A DNA stretch of 36,743 nt from Elusimicrobiota bacterium. GTDB taxonomy: Bacteria; Elusimicrobiota; Elusimicrobia; Elusimicrobiales; UBA9959. Of this stretch, positions 22,579-30,334 are shown one piece after another. Where the stretch lies: contig JACQPH010000111.1 of assembly GCA_016207645.1 (NCBI GenBank), forward strand, positions 1 to 36,743, written 5' to 3'. How positions within the stretch are numbered: position 1 is the first letter of the stretch; each line of letters begins with the position of its first letter. The notes below the pieces were generated by a model, which saw nothing but the letters and a program-made list of their open reading frames with translations, was not told the origin of the DNA and ran no database searches. Both the position numbers and the translations under genes were made by a program.

Positions 22579-24047
22579 TGAAAAAGACCGCCCTGACGCT
22601 CGTTTCCCTGCTGGTGTTTTCCACCGCCTTCGCGCAGCAGCCTCCCGCCGCCGCGAAGCCCGCGGCTAAACCCGCGGCCGCCGCCGGAGCGGCCGGCGGC
22701 CAGATGGAACTTTACCTGGAGGCCATGGACGGCCAGGGCTGGCAGTGGTTCTTCCTGGCCGACACCGTCAGGCGCCGCCTGGACGGGTCCGGCCTCAAGG
22801 TGTACCCGCTGGTGACGAAGAACGCCGACGGCGCCTTTTCCGCCCGCCGCGGCGAGACGGAGCTGGCCGAGTCCTACCGGCTCGCGGTGCTGGTAAAGTC
22901 CTATCCCGGCAAGCTGCTCAACTATCTTAACGCGCGCTCCCTCAGCCCTTCGGCCGACGGCTGGCGCGACGCCGCCCTTTTCGCCGGGGTCAACCCGGAC
23001 GAACTGGAAAAACGCGCCGCCTCCGAGGGCGCCGCGGCCCTGGCGGACGCGAATAAAAGGTCCTCCGCGGCCGGCGCCGCCGAGACCGCCCTTTTCCTGG
23101 GGGGGAAGCGCTACGCGGGCTCCCAGCGTCTGCTGCCGCTTTACGACGCCGTGAACGCCTCCCTGCCCGCCGCCAGGCGCGCCCCGCCCCCGGCCGGCTA
23201 CGTCGCGAAGCCCAAGGCCCCGCCCCCCGGTTTCTGGGTGGTCCTCAGCTCCGGCCTGGCCGCGAACGACGCTCTGGTGGGCGTGTTCGACAGGTATTTC
23301 GAGGGCATAAAGCCGGTAACGCTGGACCACGCCTCCGCGGAGCGCGCGGCCCGGTTCCCCGCGCTCGAGTTCGTCCCCTCCTACGTCCTCGCCGCCACGC
23401 CCGAGGCCAAGACCCGCCTGGACGCCGAGATCAGGGCCGGGCTTTTCAAGGAGAACGGCGGCTACCTGGTCTACGAGGACAGGCAGCGCGCCGGCCTGTA
23501 CGCCGGCCGGCCGGAAAAAAAGAACACCCTGGAGATCTTCGTGATGAGCCAGTGCCCCTTCGGGGTGCTGGCGGAGAACGCAGTGCTGGACGCGGAAAAG
23601 AACAAGCTGCTGCCGGAAGGCCTTAAGGTCGAGATACATTATATCGGCGACGCCAAAAAGGACGAGGCCGGCGCCTGGACCTTCTCGAGCCTGCACGGGC
23701 AGCCGGAATGGGAGGAGAACGCCCGCCAGATCTTCATTAACGCGAAGTTCCCGGACAAGTTCAACGCGTACCTGCTGGAGCGCAACAAAGCGGTGACCTC
23801 CCCCGACTGGCAGAGCGCGGCTAAAACCGCCGGCATCGACCCCGAGGCCGTGACCGCGGGCTTCGGGGAGGCCAAGGACCTCCTGGCCGCCAATTTCGCG
23901 GCGACCGGGGCGCTGGGGATCACCACTTCCCCGTCGTTCATGGTGGACGGAAGACGCTTCATGGTGGGGCTCGGCGAGCTGACGAAGACAGCCGGCTTCG
24001 AGAAGCTCCCGCCGCCCGGCCAGCCGGCCGCCGGCTGCGCCAAATAG
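22578..24047 (+). CDS. Secreted protein with two thioredoxin-fold-like regions
   Basis: 489 residues. A signal peptide (MKKTALTLVSLLVFSTAFA) is followed by a Pro/Ala-rich linker. Residues about 40-300 lack Cys and show a repeated layout without clear family. The C-terminal part (about 312-480) looks like a DsbA/thioredoxin-type domain: LEIFVMSQCPFGVLAENAV, then SSLHGQPEWEENARQIF, and a late GALGITTSPSFMVDGR with the cis-Pro region. The active site has a single Cys (C326). The only other Cys is C487, three residues from the end, so a classic CXXC oxidase is ruled out. Related proteins with an SQCPxG motif act in thiol or surface-protein chemistry, but the exact role is unknown. The ATG overlaps the preceding stop. 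Confidence 0.65.
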   Translation: MKKTALTLVSLLVFSTAFAQQPPAAAKPAAKPAAAAGAAGGQMELYLEAMDGQGWQWFFLADTVRRRLDGSGLKVYPLVTKNADGAFSARRGETELAESYRLAVLVKSYPGKLLNYLNARSLSPSADGWRDAALFAGVNPDELEKRAASEGAAALADANKRSSAAGAAETALFLGGKRYAGSQRLLPLYDAVNASLPAARRAPPPAGYVAKPKAPPPGFWVVLSSGLAANDALVGVFDRYFEGIKPVTLDHASAERAARFPALEFVPSYVLAATPEAKTRLDAEIRAGLFKENGGYLVYEDRQRAGLYAGRPEKKNTLEIFVMSQCPFGVLAENAVLDAEKNKLLPEGLKVEIHYIGDAKKDEAGAWTFSSLHGQPEWEENARQIFINAKFPDKFNAYLLERNKAVTSPDWQSAAKTAGIDPEAVTAGFGEAKDLLAANFAATGALGITTSPSFMVDGRRFMVGLGELTKTAGFEKLPPPGQPAAGCAK

Positions 24048-24079
24048 GGGAACGCAACATTTCCGTAACAGCCTTCTGG

Positions 24080-24087
24080 GATAATAT
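24080..24087 (+). promoter_or_regulatory. Possible -10 box before the histidine kinase
   Basis: gataatat lies about 100 nt before the start at 24188, in a 140-nt gap otherwise filled by repeat H3. No convincing -35 box is seen 16-18 bp upstream (acattt at 24057-24062 is the nearest). The transcript would include the whole H3 hairpin as its leader. Confidence 0.35.
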
Positions 24088-24092
24088 ACGGA

Positions 24093-24179
24093 GGGATTAA
24101 GGATTAAGGATTAAGGATTAAGAATCAAGGATTAAGACTTGCCGCTATACTTAATTCTTACCACTTAATCCTTAATCCC
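24093..24179. repeat. Heptanucleotide-arm inverted repeat (H3)
   Basis: The left arm is a clear tandem array of ggattaa units (24094-24121) continuing as gaatcaaggattaag. The right arm (24150-24179) is cttaattcttaccac, then ttaatccttaatccc. The loop is only about 13 nt. This is the most regular copy and would fold into a long hairpin ending 8 nt before the ATG at 24188, where no Shine-Dalgarno sequence is visible. Confidence 0.85.
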
Positions 24180-24187
24180 GCCCGATT

Positions 24188-26077
24188 ATGACAGAAGCTC
24201 CAAAGAAGCGCGGCAGGCTGTTCTACAAGTTCCTGCTCATCTTCCTCATAGTTTCGCTGGTGCCCCTCGGCATAGTCGGCTACTACCTCGTAAACCTCAG
24301 CCAGGTCACCCTGAACCGCGCCATCTCCCGCGACCAGGAATCCCTGGCCGTCGGCTTCGCCGATACCGTCTCCAGCTACATAGTGAATTTCCGCAACGTG
24401 CTGACCGACGCGGCCCACCTGGAGGATTTCGCCTCCATGAACGTGCCCAAGCAGCGCGAGCTGGTGAGCCACATCATGCAGCTGCACGCGGCCTTCCTCG
24501 AGATCTCGGTGATAAACGCCGCCGGGGTCGAGACGGTGCGCCTGGGCCGCTTCGAGCACGAGAGCAAGATGCGGGACTTCTCCGGCGACGCGCTGTTCGC
24601 CAAGGTCATGCGCGCCGGCGAGTTCGTGGGCGGGCTCGAGAAATACCAGGGCAAGTACCCCGCCATCACGATGGGCGCGCAGATAGTGAACCCGGCCACC
24701 AACCAGCCGGCCGGGGCGATCCTCGCCAAGATGAGCCTCACCGCCCTGTCGAGCCTGCTGAAGACCGGCTTCCCGGAGACCACCCACACGCAGGCCGCCG
24801 TGATCGATTCCAGCGGCTTCCTGATAGCGCATTCCAACGACAAGGAGATCTACAAGCCGGACGCCAAACTGCCGGACGACGTGCTGCGCATCCTCCTCCA
24901 GAACGACGCCAAGACCGGCGGCGGCGAGCTGATCCTGGAATCGGGCGAGCGCGTGCTGGGGGCCTTCGCCGAGGTCTCCGACCTGGGCTGGGTGGTCTAT
25001 ATCCAGCGCTCCGTGTCCGTGGCCTACTCGGCCTCCGACGACATGCTCAAGCGCACCTGGCGCATGATGCTGATAGTCACGGTTTTCGTGCTCTTCCTCG
25101 GCTACGCGGTCTCGCTGGTCATCACCCAGCCCATCTCGGCCCTGCGCGAGGCCGCCATCAAGCTGGGCGAGGGGGACTTCGACTACCTGCCGGACCTCAG
25201 CATGCCCAACGACGAAATAGGCGAGCTGGCGCACACCTTCATGCAGATGAGCGAGTCGCTGAAGGTCAAGACGGCCGAGATCATGTCCGCCAAGGACGAG
25301 CTGGAGCGCCTGAACCGCAGCCTGGAGAACCGGGTGGAGGCCCGCACGCGCGAGCTGAAATCGGCCCAGGACGAGCTGATCAAGAAGGAGCGCCTGGCCG
25401 CCATCGGGCAGATGGCCTCCGTCGTGGGCCACGAGATCCGCAACCCGCTGGCCGTCATCAACAACTCGATCTATTTCATCAAGACCAAGACCAACGCGCA
25501 GGCCAGCCCCGAGCCGAAGGTGGTAAAGCACATCGCCATCATCGAGTCCGAGATCAGGCAGGCCAACGGCATCATCGACGAGATCCTGGGCTTCGCCCGC
25601 ACGCGCGAGCTGAACCCCAAGCTGGTGCACCTGAACTCCTACCTGGAGGACCTGACCATGTCCTTCCCGGTGCCGCCGCATATCGAGCTGGTGAAGAGCT
25701 TCGCGCCGGAGAACCCGACGGTGAACATAGACACCGACGAGATGGCGCAGGCGCTCCGCAACCTGATCAAGAACGGCATCGAGGTGATGCCGGAGCGCGG
25801 CAAGGTGTACGTGCGCAGCGAGATGGCCGACGCCGGCACGGTGCGCATCGACGTGGAGGACACCGGCCAGGGCATCCCCAAGGAGACCCTGGAAAAGATC
25901 TTCGCCCCTTTCTTCACCACCAAAGCGCGCGGCACGGGCCTGGGCCTCGCCGTGGTGAAGAAGGTGGCCGACCGCCACAAGGGCCGCATAGAGGCCACCA
26001 GCGTGGTCGGCCAGGGCACCTGCTTCAGGCTTTTCATCCCCGTGGTGCAGAACCCTCCGCCCCCGGCCCCGCGGTAA
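24188..26077 (+). CDS. Cache-HAMP sensor histidine kinase
   Basis: 629 residues. Two membrane helices (about 14-35 and 292-312) enclose a ~255-residue periplasmic domain of double-Cache type (VLTDAAHLEDFASMN, AVIDSSGFLIAHSND, GWVVYIQRSV). HAMP (about 313-365) and a coiled linker lead to HisKA with the phospho-accepting His415 in VVGHEIRNPLAVINNS. HATPase_c follows with N-box QALRNLIKNGIEVM, G1 VEDTGQGIP, F-box FAPFFTTKARG and G2 GTGLGLAVV. This is a complete NtrB-like kinase. Its partner could be the hybrid at 26153, the LuxR-type regulator at 27371 or the lone receiver at 22201. Pro-rich tail at the end. Confidence 0.92.
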   Translation: MTEAPKKRGRLFYKFLLIFLIVSLVPLGIVGYYLVNLSQVTLNRAISRDQESLAVGFADTVSSYIVNFRNVLTDAAHLEDFASMNVPKQRELVSHIMQLHAAFLEISVINAAGVETVRLGRFEHESKMRDFSGDALFAKVMRAGEFVGGLEKYQGKYPAITMGAQIVNPATNQPAGAILAKMSLTALSSLLKTGFPETTHTQAAVIDSSGFLIAHSNDKEIYKPDAKLPDDVLRILLQNDAKTGGGELILESGERVLGAFAEVSDLGWVVYIQRSVSVAYSASDDMLKRTWRMMLIVTVFVLFLGYAVSLVITQPISALREAAIKLGEGDFDYLPDLSMPNDEIGELAHTFMQMSESLKVKTAEIMSAKDELERLNRSLENRVEARTRELKSAQDELIKKERLAAIGQMASVVGHEIRNPLAVINNSIYFIKTKTNAQASPEPKVVKHIAIIESEIRQANGIIDEILGFARTRELNPKLVHLNSYLEDLTMSFPVPPHIELVKSFAPENPTVNIDTDEMAQALRNLIKNGIEVMPERGKVYVRSEMADAGTVRIDVEDTGQGIPKETLEKIFAPFFTTKARGTGLGLAVVKKVADRHKGRIEATSVVGQGTCFRLFIPVVQNPPPPAPR

Positions 26078-26083
26078 TTCCCC

Positions 26084-26112
26084 TTGTATTCCGCCTTGTA
26101 AAGTAATATAAA
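26084..26112 (+). promoter_or_regulatory. Promoter candidate for the hybrid kinase
   Basis: TTGTAT (26084-26089), 17 bp spacer, TATAAA (26107-26112), 40 nt before the start at 26153. It lies in a 75-nt AT-rich gap between the two kinase genes. Confidence 0.55.
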
Positions 26113-26152
26113 TATAGACGGCGCGCGGCCTTCGCCGCCGCGCCTATACGAC

Positions 26153-27325
26153 ATGGAAAGCAAAATTTTAGTAGTCGACGACGACGCCCATCTGCGGGAA
26201 ACCCTGCGCGACCTCCTGGAGATGGAGGGGTACAAGGTCTTCGAGGCGGAGAGCGGCGCGGCGGCCATGAAGATGGTAGTCTCCGATTTCTTCCACGTCA
26301 TCCTGATGGACTTCAACCTGACCGACAAGACCGGCATCGAGGTCATCAAGGACATCCGCAAGCTCAACACCGACAGCCAGATCCTGATGATGACCGCCCA
26401 CGCCTCGCTCGACACCGCGGTGCGCGCCATCCAGGAATCGGTCTACGATTTCCTGATCAAGCCCGTCGATTTCAACTACCTGCGCCGCTCCATCAAGAAG
26501 GCCGAGGAGAAGCTCTACCTCGAGCAGGAGAACAAGCGCCTGATCGACATGCTCAAGCACAATAACGAGGAGCTGGACCGCCTGAACGGCATGAAGAGCA
26601 AGTTCATGTCCATGGCCTCGCACGACCTGTCCAACTCCCTGATGACGCTGCAGATCAGCTTCGAGATGCTGGCCGCCACGGTCAATCCGAACCCCGACCA
26701 GAAGAAGAAGATGGATTTCATCAACACCAGCATCGCGCAGATCTCCCGCCTGATCGGGGACCTGGTGGACTGGGCCTCCATCGAGCAGGGGAAGCTCCGC
26801 ATGGAGAAGAACTATTTCGAGATGGACAAGATGGTGACCGAGATGATAGTGGGCCCGAAGGCCCGCGCCCAGCAGAAGAACATCGAGATCACGGCGGAGT
26901 GCTCCCCGGGCCTCAAGATGGTCTGCGCCGACAAGCGCCGCATAGGCCAGGTGCTGCTGAACCTGCTCGAGAACGGCATCCGCCATACCCAGCGCGGCGG
27001 CAGGATCACCGTCTACGTCACCCCGCTCGAGGATTCCGTCTGCGTTTCCGTCAAGGACACCGGCGAGGGCATAGACCCCGAGGTGCTCCCGAAGCTTTTC
27101 CAGAGTTTCTACCAGCCGGCCGGCGGCAAATCGCCGCATGGGCGCCTGGGGCTGGGGCTCTCTATCTCGAAGGAGATAGTGCAGAACCACGAGGGGAAGA
27201 TCATGGTGGAGAGCGAGGGCGTGGGCAAGGGCTCCGCTTTCAAGTTCACCATCCCCTTCGCCAAGGAGCCGCCCCCCGCGGACGCCGCGAAAGGCGGGCA
27301 GGCCCCGAACGAAGGGCATCATTAG
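26153..27325 (+). CDS. Receiver-histidine kinase hybrid (receiver first)
   Basis: 390 residues, soluble. The N-terminal receiver is intact (acidic residues in VVDDDAH, phospho-acceptor Asp53 in LMDFNLTDKTG, Lys103 in FLIKPVD). A coiled linker joins it to HisKA with His157 (FMSMASHDLSNSLMTLQ) and to HATPase_c (LLNLLENGIRHTQRGG, KDTGEGIDPE, GRLGLGLSIS). The receiver in front of the kinase suggests that an upstream phospho-signal, perhaps from the kinase at 24188, gates its own kinase activity. No DNA-binding domain. It ends 45 nt before the LuxR-type regulator, its likely target. Confidence 0.92.
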   Translation: MESKILVVDDDAHLRETLRDLLEMEGYKVFEAESGAAAMKMVVSDFFHVILMDFNLTDKTGIEVIKDIRKLNTDSQILMMTAHASLDTAVRAIQESVYDFLIKPVDFNYLRRSIKKAEEKLYLEQENKRLIDMLKHNNEELDRLNGMKSKFMSMASHDLSNSLMTLQISFEMLAATVNPNPDQKKKMDFINTSIAQISRLIGDLVDWASIEQGKLRMEKNYFEMDKMVTEMIVGPKARAQQKNIEITAECSPGLKMVCADKRRIGQVLLNLLENGIRHTQRGGRITVYVTPLEDSVCVSVKDTGEGIDPEVLPKLFQSFYQPAGGKSPHGRLGLGLSISKEIVQNHEGKIMVESEGVGKGSAFKFTIPFAKEPPPADAAKGGQAPNEGHH

Positions 27326-27370
27326 GGGAGCGGCAGCAGGCAGTATACACTGAGTACAAGGAGCTTAACT

Positions 27371-28045
27371 ATGGCCGTTGCAAAAAAGAACGTTACCGTG
27401 CTGATCGCGGATGACCAGACCCTTTTCAGGGAGGGCATCAAAGACCTCCTGGAGGACGAGAAGGGCATAACCGTGGTGGGGGAGGCCTCCAACGGCCCCG
27501 AAGTGGTAGCCATGGCCAAAAAGCTCAAGCCCGACGTCATCCTGATGGACATCAAGCTGCCGCAGATGGACGGCGTTTCCGCCACCCGCATCATCCGCAA
27601 GGAATGCCCCCAGACCAACGTGCTGATCCTCTCCGGCTACGAGGACGAGGCCCACGTGACCGAGGCCATCCAGGCCGGCGCCAACGGCTACCTGTCCAAG
27701 ATGCTGCCCGCCTCCGAGCTGGTGCACGCGCTGAAGACCTTCAACTCCGAGGGCGTCATGATACCCCAGCCCATAATGGGCAAGCTGATCCAGGGCCTGC
27801 GCCAGATGGGCACCCCCGGCTACGACAGCGCCCCGGACGCGCTGACCGCCACCGAGATAAAGGTGATGGCGCTGCTCGGCAAGGGCAAGAGCAATAAGGA
27901 GATCGCCTCCGAGCTGGGCTGCAGCGTGAAGACCATCAAGAACCACCTCAACAGCATCTTCCAGAAGCTGGGCGTGAACAACCGCACCGAGGCCGTGGTC
28001 AGGGCCATAGAGAAGGGCCTGATCTCGCCGGAAGACGGCAGGTAG
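27371..28045 (+). CDS. NarL/LuxR-type response regulator
   Basis: 224 residues. The receiver is intact (Asp14-Asp15, phospho-acceptor Asp60 in LMDIKLPQMDG, Ser88, Lys110 in YLSKMLP). The LuxR-type helix-turn-helix spans about 160-215 (LTATEIKVMALLGKGKSNKE, then IASELGCSVKTIKNHLNSIF). AAGGAG lies before the ATG. It ends the signalling block and is followed by a terminator and then by the promoter of the second pilin locus, so it is a good candidate to control that locus. Confidence 0.93.
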   Translation: MAVAKKNVTVLIADDQTLFREGIKDLLEDEKGITVVGEASNGPEVVAMAKKLKPDVILMDIKLPQMDGVSATRIIRKECPQTNVLILSGYEDEAHVTEAIQAGANGYLSKMLPASELVHALKTFNSEGVMIPQPIMGKLIQGLRQMGTPGYDSAPDALTATEIKVMALLGKGKSNKEIASELGCSVKTIKNHLNSIFQKLGVNNRTEAVVRAIEKGLISPEDGR

Positions 28046-28065
28046 GAAACCCCGCCGGCAAGAGG

Positions 28066-28094
28066 CGGCCGGTCCCGCAAGGGCCGGCCGTTTT
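28066..28094 (+). terminator. Terminator after the LuxR-type regulator
   Basis: cggccgg-t-ccc and gggccggccg pair around loop gcaa, with one bulged T, followed by TTTT (28091-28094). The T-run is short but the stem is strong. Confidence 0.75.
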
Positions 28095-28149
28095 GCCGTC
28101 CGATAGTCAACAATAAAGAAACATCCGCCGCATATACTATAACAAAGCC

Positions 28150-28178
28150 TTGAATTAGCCTGTTTTTGGTGGTATAAC
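28150..28178 (+). promoter_or_regulatory. Promoter of the second pilin locus
   Basis: TTGAAT (28150-28155), 17 bp, TATAAC (28173-28178). The start would fall near 28185, at the left arm of repeat H4 and about 22 nt before the ATG at 28207. The -10 region and the bases after it (tataacataag.g.gaaa) resemble those of the promoter at 31987-32015. Confidence 0.7.
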
Positions 28179-28184
28179 ATAAGT

Positions 28185-28333
28185 GGGAAAGGCTGAAGGC
28201 TAAGGGATGAAGGCTAAAGAAAAGACCGGCGTGAAAATACAGTTATTGGAATTTTTATTGGATTTAAAGTTGCGGACCGCCCTTTTGGGCTTCCGCCCTT
28301 TATCCTTTATCCTTAATCCTTCATCCTTCGTCC
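28185..28333. repeat. Heptanucleotide-arm inverted repeat spanning a gene start (H4)
   Basis: The left arm (28185-28219) is gggaaaggctgaaggc, then taagggatgaaggctaaag. The right arm (about 28296-28333) is ccctttatcctttatcc, then ttaatccttcatccttcg. The ATG at 28207 lies inside the left arm, so both arms are translated. The right arm encodes residues 31-42 of the prepilin leader. Confidence 0.75.
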
Positions 28334-28494
28334 GTCGGCCCGGCCAGACCACGGTGGAGTATCTGCTCATGCTGGCCGTGGTGGCGGGCATGGCCTCCAT
28401 AATGGGCGTGCTGTTCCACCGCAGGATACTGGGCGGCATCTTCACGCTGGTGGGAATGATAATAGGCGCCGGCACCCCCACTACCGGGCCCTGA
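28207..28494 (+). CDS. flp: Flp-like prepilin with unusually long leader
   Basis: 95 residues. The pilin signature RRPG/QTTVEYLLMLAVVAGMA is exact (Gly46, Glu51 at +5, Tyr52 at +6), and a short Gly/Thr-rich tail follows (GAGTPTTGP). The mature pilin would be 49 residues. The leader is 46 residues, far longer than the usual 10-25. Its middle part includes residues 31-42 (PLSFILNPSSFV) encoded by a repeat arm. The ATG at 28207 is the only upstream ATG. A later TTG start (several between 28245 and 28272) would shorten the leader and is possible. It is followed after 2 nt by the next gene. Confidence 0.75.
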   Translation: MKAKEKTGVKIQLLEFLLDLKLRTALLGFRPLSFILNPSSFVRRPGQTTVEYLLMLAVVAGMASIMGVLFHRRILGGIFTLVGMIIGAGTPTTGP

Positions 28495-28496
28495 AT

Positions 28497-29657
28497 ATGA
28501 AAGGTGAGAAAGAAGGCGGATTCCAGGGGTTCTGGCGGCCTGCGCGGCGGGCCGGGCAGATACTCATACCCTCGCTGCTGGTCATCCCTTCCCTGCTCAT
28601 CTTCGTCTACCTGCTTTTCGAGACCACCAAGCTGTCCCGCGAGAAGATCCGCCAGCAGTTCGCCGTGGACTCCGCCGCCTTCATCCAGATGGGCGACTAT
28701 ACCAATCTGCTGAACCGCACGGCCTACGTCAACGGGACCTTCCCTTACCGCATTTTCAAGGAAGCCTACGAATGCCCCAACCCGGAAACGCCGCTGCAGA
28801 TGGCCTCCGGCTCCGGCACCATCTGCCCCTACGACATGCTTTACGCGGCGGGGCTGTTCCCCAAGTACACCGGCGACGTCAAAGGCCAGCAGCCGGACCC
28901 GCTGGACAATAAAAAGAAATGGGACATAGTGTTCTCCCCCGGCATCAGGCCGGAGTTCGACGGCAATCCCAGTTCCAAGATGGACAAGGGGCTGCTGGAC
29001 CTGATAACCCAGAAGCAGGGCGTGGACATCATGATAGAGTGGGGCACCGCCATAGGCTATTACAAGTTCTATTCCCAGGTCTACAGCCTGCTGGGCCAGG
29101 TGGAGGAGTCGCAGTGGACCGTTTTCGACCGCCTCACCGAAAGCTTCAACTTCTTCCGCAAATCCTACTACCTGAACGCCAATACCCCCGACTGCGTGAA
29201 GAACCCGCAGACCTGCGGGAACGACGGGGTCTACAGCAGCGGCGGCTTCAATTCGACGAAGCTGACGAAGGGCGGCAATTTTTTCATGCATTACGCCCTG
29301 AAGGTCCAGTTCCACGCCAAGGTCTTCACCGGCGGCAGCCTGCCCCCGTATTACCTGGGCAAGACCAACCCGCCCATGGACATGACCACCATGGCCCCGG
29401 ACGGCCTGTTCCAGCTGGCCACCGTCACCGACTCCAGGCTCAAGAAGTTCGGCGACGGGCTGGACGTCTACCAGGGCTGGGACGCCCCGTCCAATTACTT
29501 CAATATCGATTTCAACAACATCGCGAAGTGCACCGAGACCGGCAGGCCCTGCGTGCACGCGCTGGTCACCTCCCAGTGCCCGCAGCTGACCACGGCCGGC
29601 AACAACTGCGTCTGGCCCGCGCCGACGCCCAAGTACCAGACCAGGCTTTATCCGTAA
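28497..29657 (+). CDS. TadG-like pseudopilin / pilus-associated protein
   Basis: 386 residues. A basic start (FWRPARRAG) is followed by QILIPSLLVIPSLLIFVYLL, a prepilin-type Gly-Gln junction with a hydrophobic helix. The +5 position is Pro, not Glu, as in divergent TadG-type proteins. The mature ~340-residue periplasmic part has Asn/Gly/Pro-rich segments and at least seven Cys (for example YECPNPETP, GTICPYDM, NTPDCVKNPQTCGN, NNCVWP). It is no recognised enzyme. It starts 2 nt after the pilin gene and probably forms a minor or tip subunit. A heptanucleotide repeat follows at once. Confidence 0.6.
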   Translation: MKGEKEGGFQGFWRPARRAGQILIPSLLVIPSLLIFVYLLFETTKLSREKIRQQFAVDSAAFIQMGDYTNLLNRTAYVNGTFPYRIFKEAYECPNPETPLQMASGSGTICPYDMLYAAGLFPKYTGDVKGQQPDPLDNKKKWDIVFSPGIRPEFDGNPSSKMDKGLLDLITQKQGVDIMIEWGTAIGYYKFYSQVYSLLGQVEESQWTVFDRLTESFNFFRKSYYLNANTPDCVKNPQTCGNDGVYSSGGFNSTKLTKGGNFFMHYALKVQFHAKVFTGGSLPPYYLGKTNPPMDMTTMAPDGLFQLATVTDSRLKKFGDGLDVYQGWDAPSNYFNIDFNNIAKCTETGRPCVHALVTSQCPQLTTAGNNCVWPAPTPKYQTRLYP

Positions 29658-29660
29658 CGG

Positions 29661-29792
29661 CAGGGTAGAGGGGAGAGGGGTTAGGGTAGAGGGTGTGGAG
29701 TGCGTAAACTTGAGGCTTTTTAAGAATTTTTAAATATTATGATGCGGCTATTCAAAAAACCCTCTACCCTAACCCCTCTACCCTCTACCCTG
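29661..29792. repeat. Near-perfect 33-bp inverted repeat spanning a gene start (H5)
   Basis: The left arm 29661-29693 (cagggtagaggggagag, then gggttagggtagaggg) and the right arm 29760-29792 are reverse complements at 32 of 33 positions. Both are built from GGGTAGA/GGGTTA-like units. The 66-nt loop carries the ATG at 29739. The right arm is exactly 11 codons (residues 8-18) of the downstream gene. Confidence 0.92.
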
Positions 29793-30326
29793 GCTTGTCC
29801 CCGCCGCCGGCGGGGGCAGGCCATGACCGAGGTGGTGCTGCTTTTTCCGCTTTTCCTGCTGATAGTCTTCATCACGGCCAAGATCTTCGCCCTGCTGGTG
29901 CTGGTGCAGAAGCTGGAGATAGCCTCCTATTACGCCGCGCGGCGCTGGCAGCTGGAGTCGCACCTCAACGCCGACCAGGCCAACTGGGACGAGAACACCC
30001 TCAAGAAGGACATCGAGAAGAACCTGCGCGGCTATATAGGTTTCGACACCCCGGCCGTGAGCAAATTCCTCAACCTGAAGGACATGAAGATAGAAGTGGT
30101 CCGCACCCAGGTCTGGAACGTGATAACCATTACCGTGACCACCACCCCGGCCGGGATAAAGATGCTCTGCAAGTACCCTTCCCAGGCGGTCTGCGCCGCG
30201 CCTTACGGCAAGGCCTGCGCCGACGGCTACGCCTACATCTGCCAGGGGGGAAAATCGATGGAAGTCATAAAATACGTGCCGAACCGCGACCGCCCCATCC
30301 AGTTCGTGCTGCCCGGTCTCAAATAA
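29739..30326 (+). CDS. tadE: TadE-like pseudopilin with repeat-derived leader
   Basis: 195 residues. After a 26-residue leader ending PRRRRG comes QAMTEVVLLFPLFLLIVFI, the TadE-type class with Glu at +5. The leader contains PSTLTPLPSTL (8-18), translated from the right arm of repeat H5. An in-frame ATG at 29742 is equally possible, while starts beyond the arm would delete the basic stretch. The mature part has a membrane helix and a ~140-residue periplasmic domain with four Cys. It belongs to the second pilin locus and is followed after 8 nt by the FtsH-type protease. Confidence 0.8.
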   Translation: MMRLFKKPSTLTPLPSTLACPRRRRGQAMTEVVLLFPLFLLIVFITAKIFALLVLVQKLEIASYYAARRWQLESHLNADQANWDENTLKKDIEKNLRGYIGFDTPAVSKFLNLKDMKIEVVRTQVWNVITITVTTTPAGIKMLCKYPSQAVCAAPYGKACADGYAYICQGGKSMEVIKYVPNRDRPIQFVLPGLK

Positions 30327-30334
30327 GGACTAAA

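Noticed and set aside
24093-24179. CRISPR array or direct-repeat locus
   Set aside because: The units are 7 nt, contiguous and inverted between arms, with no spacers and no cas genes.
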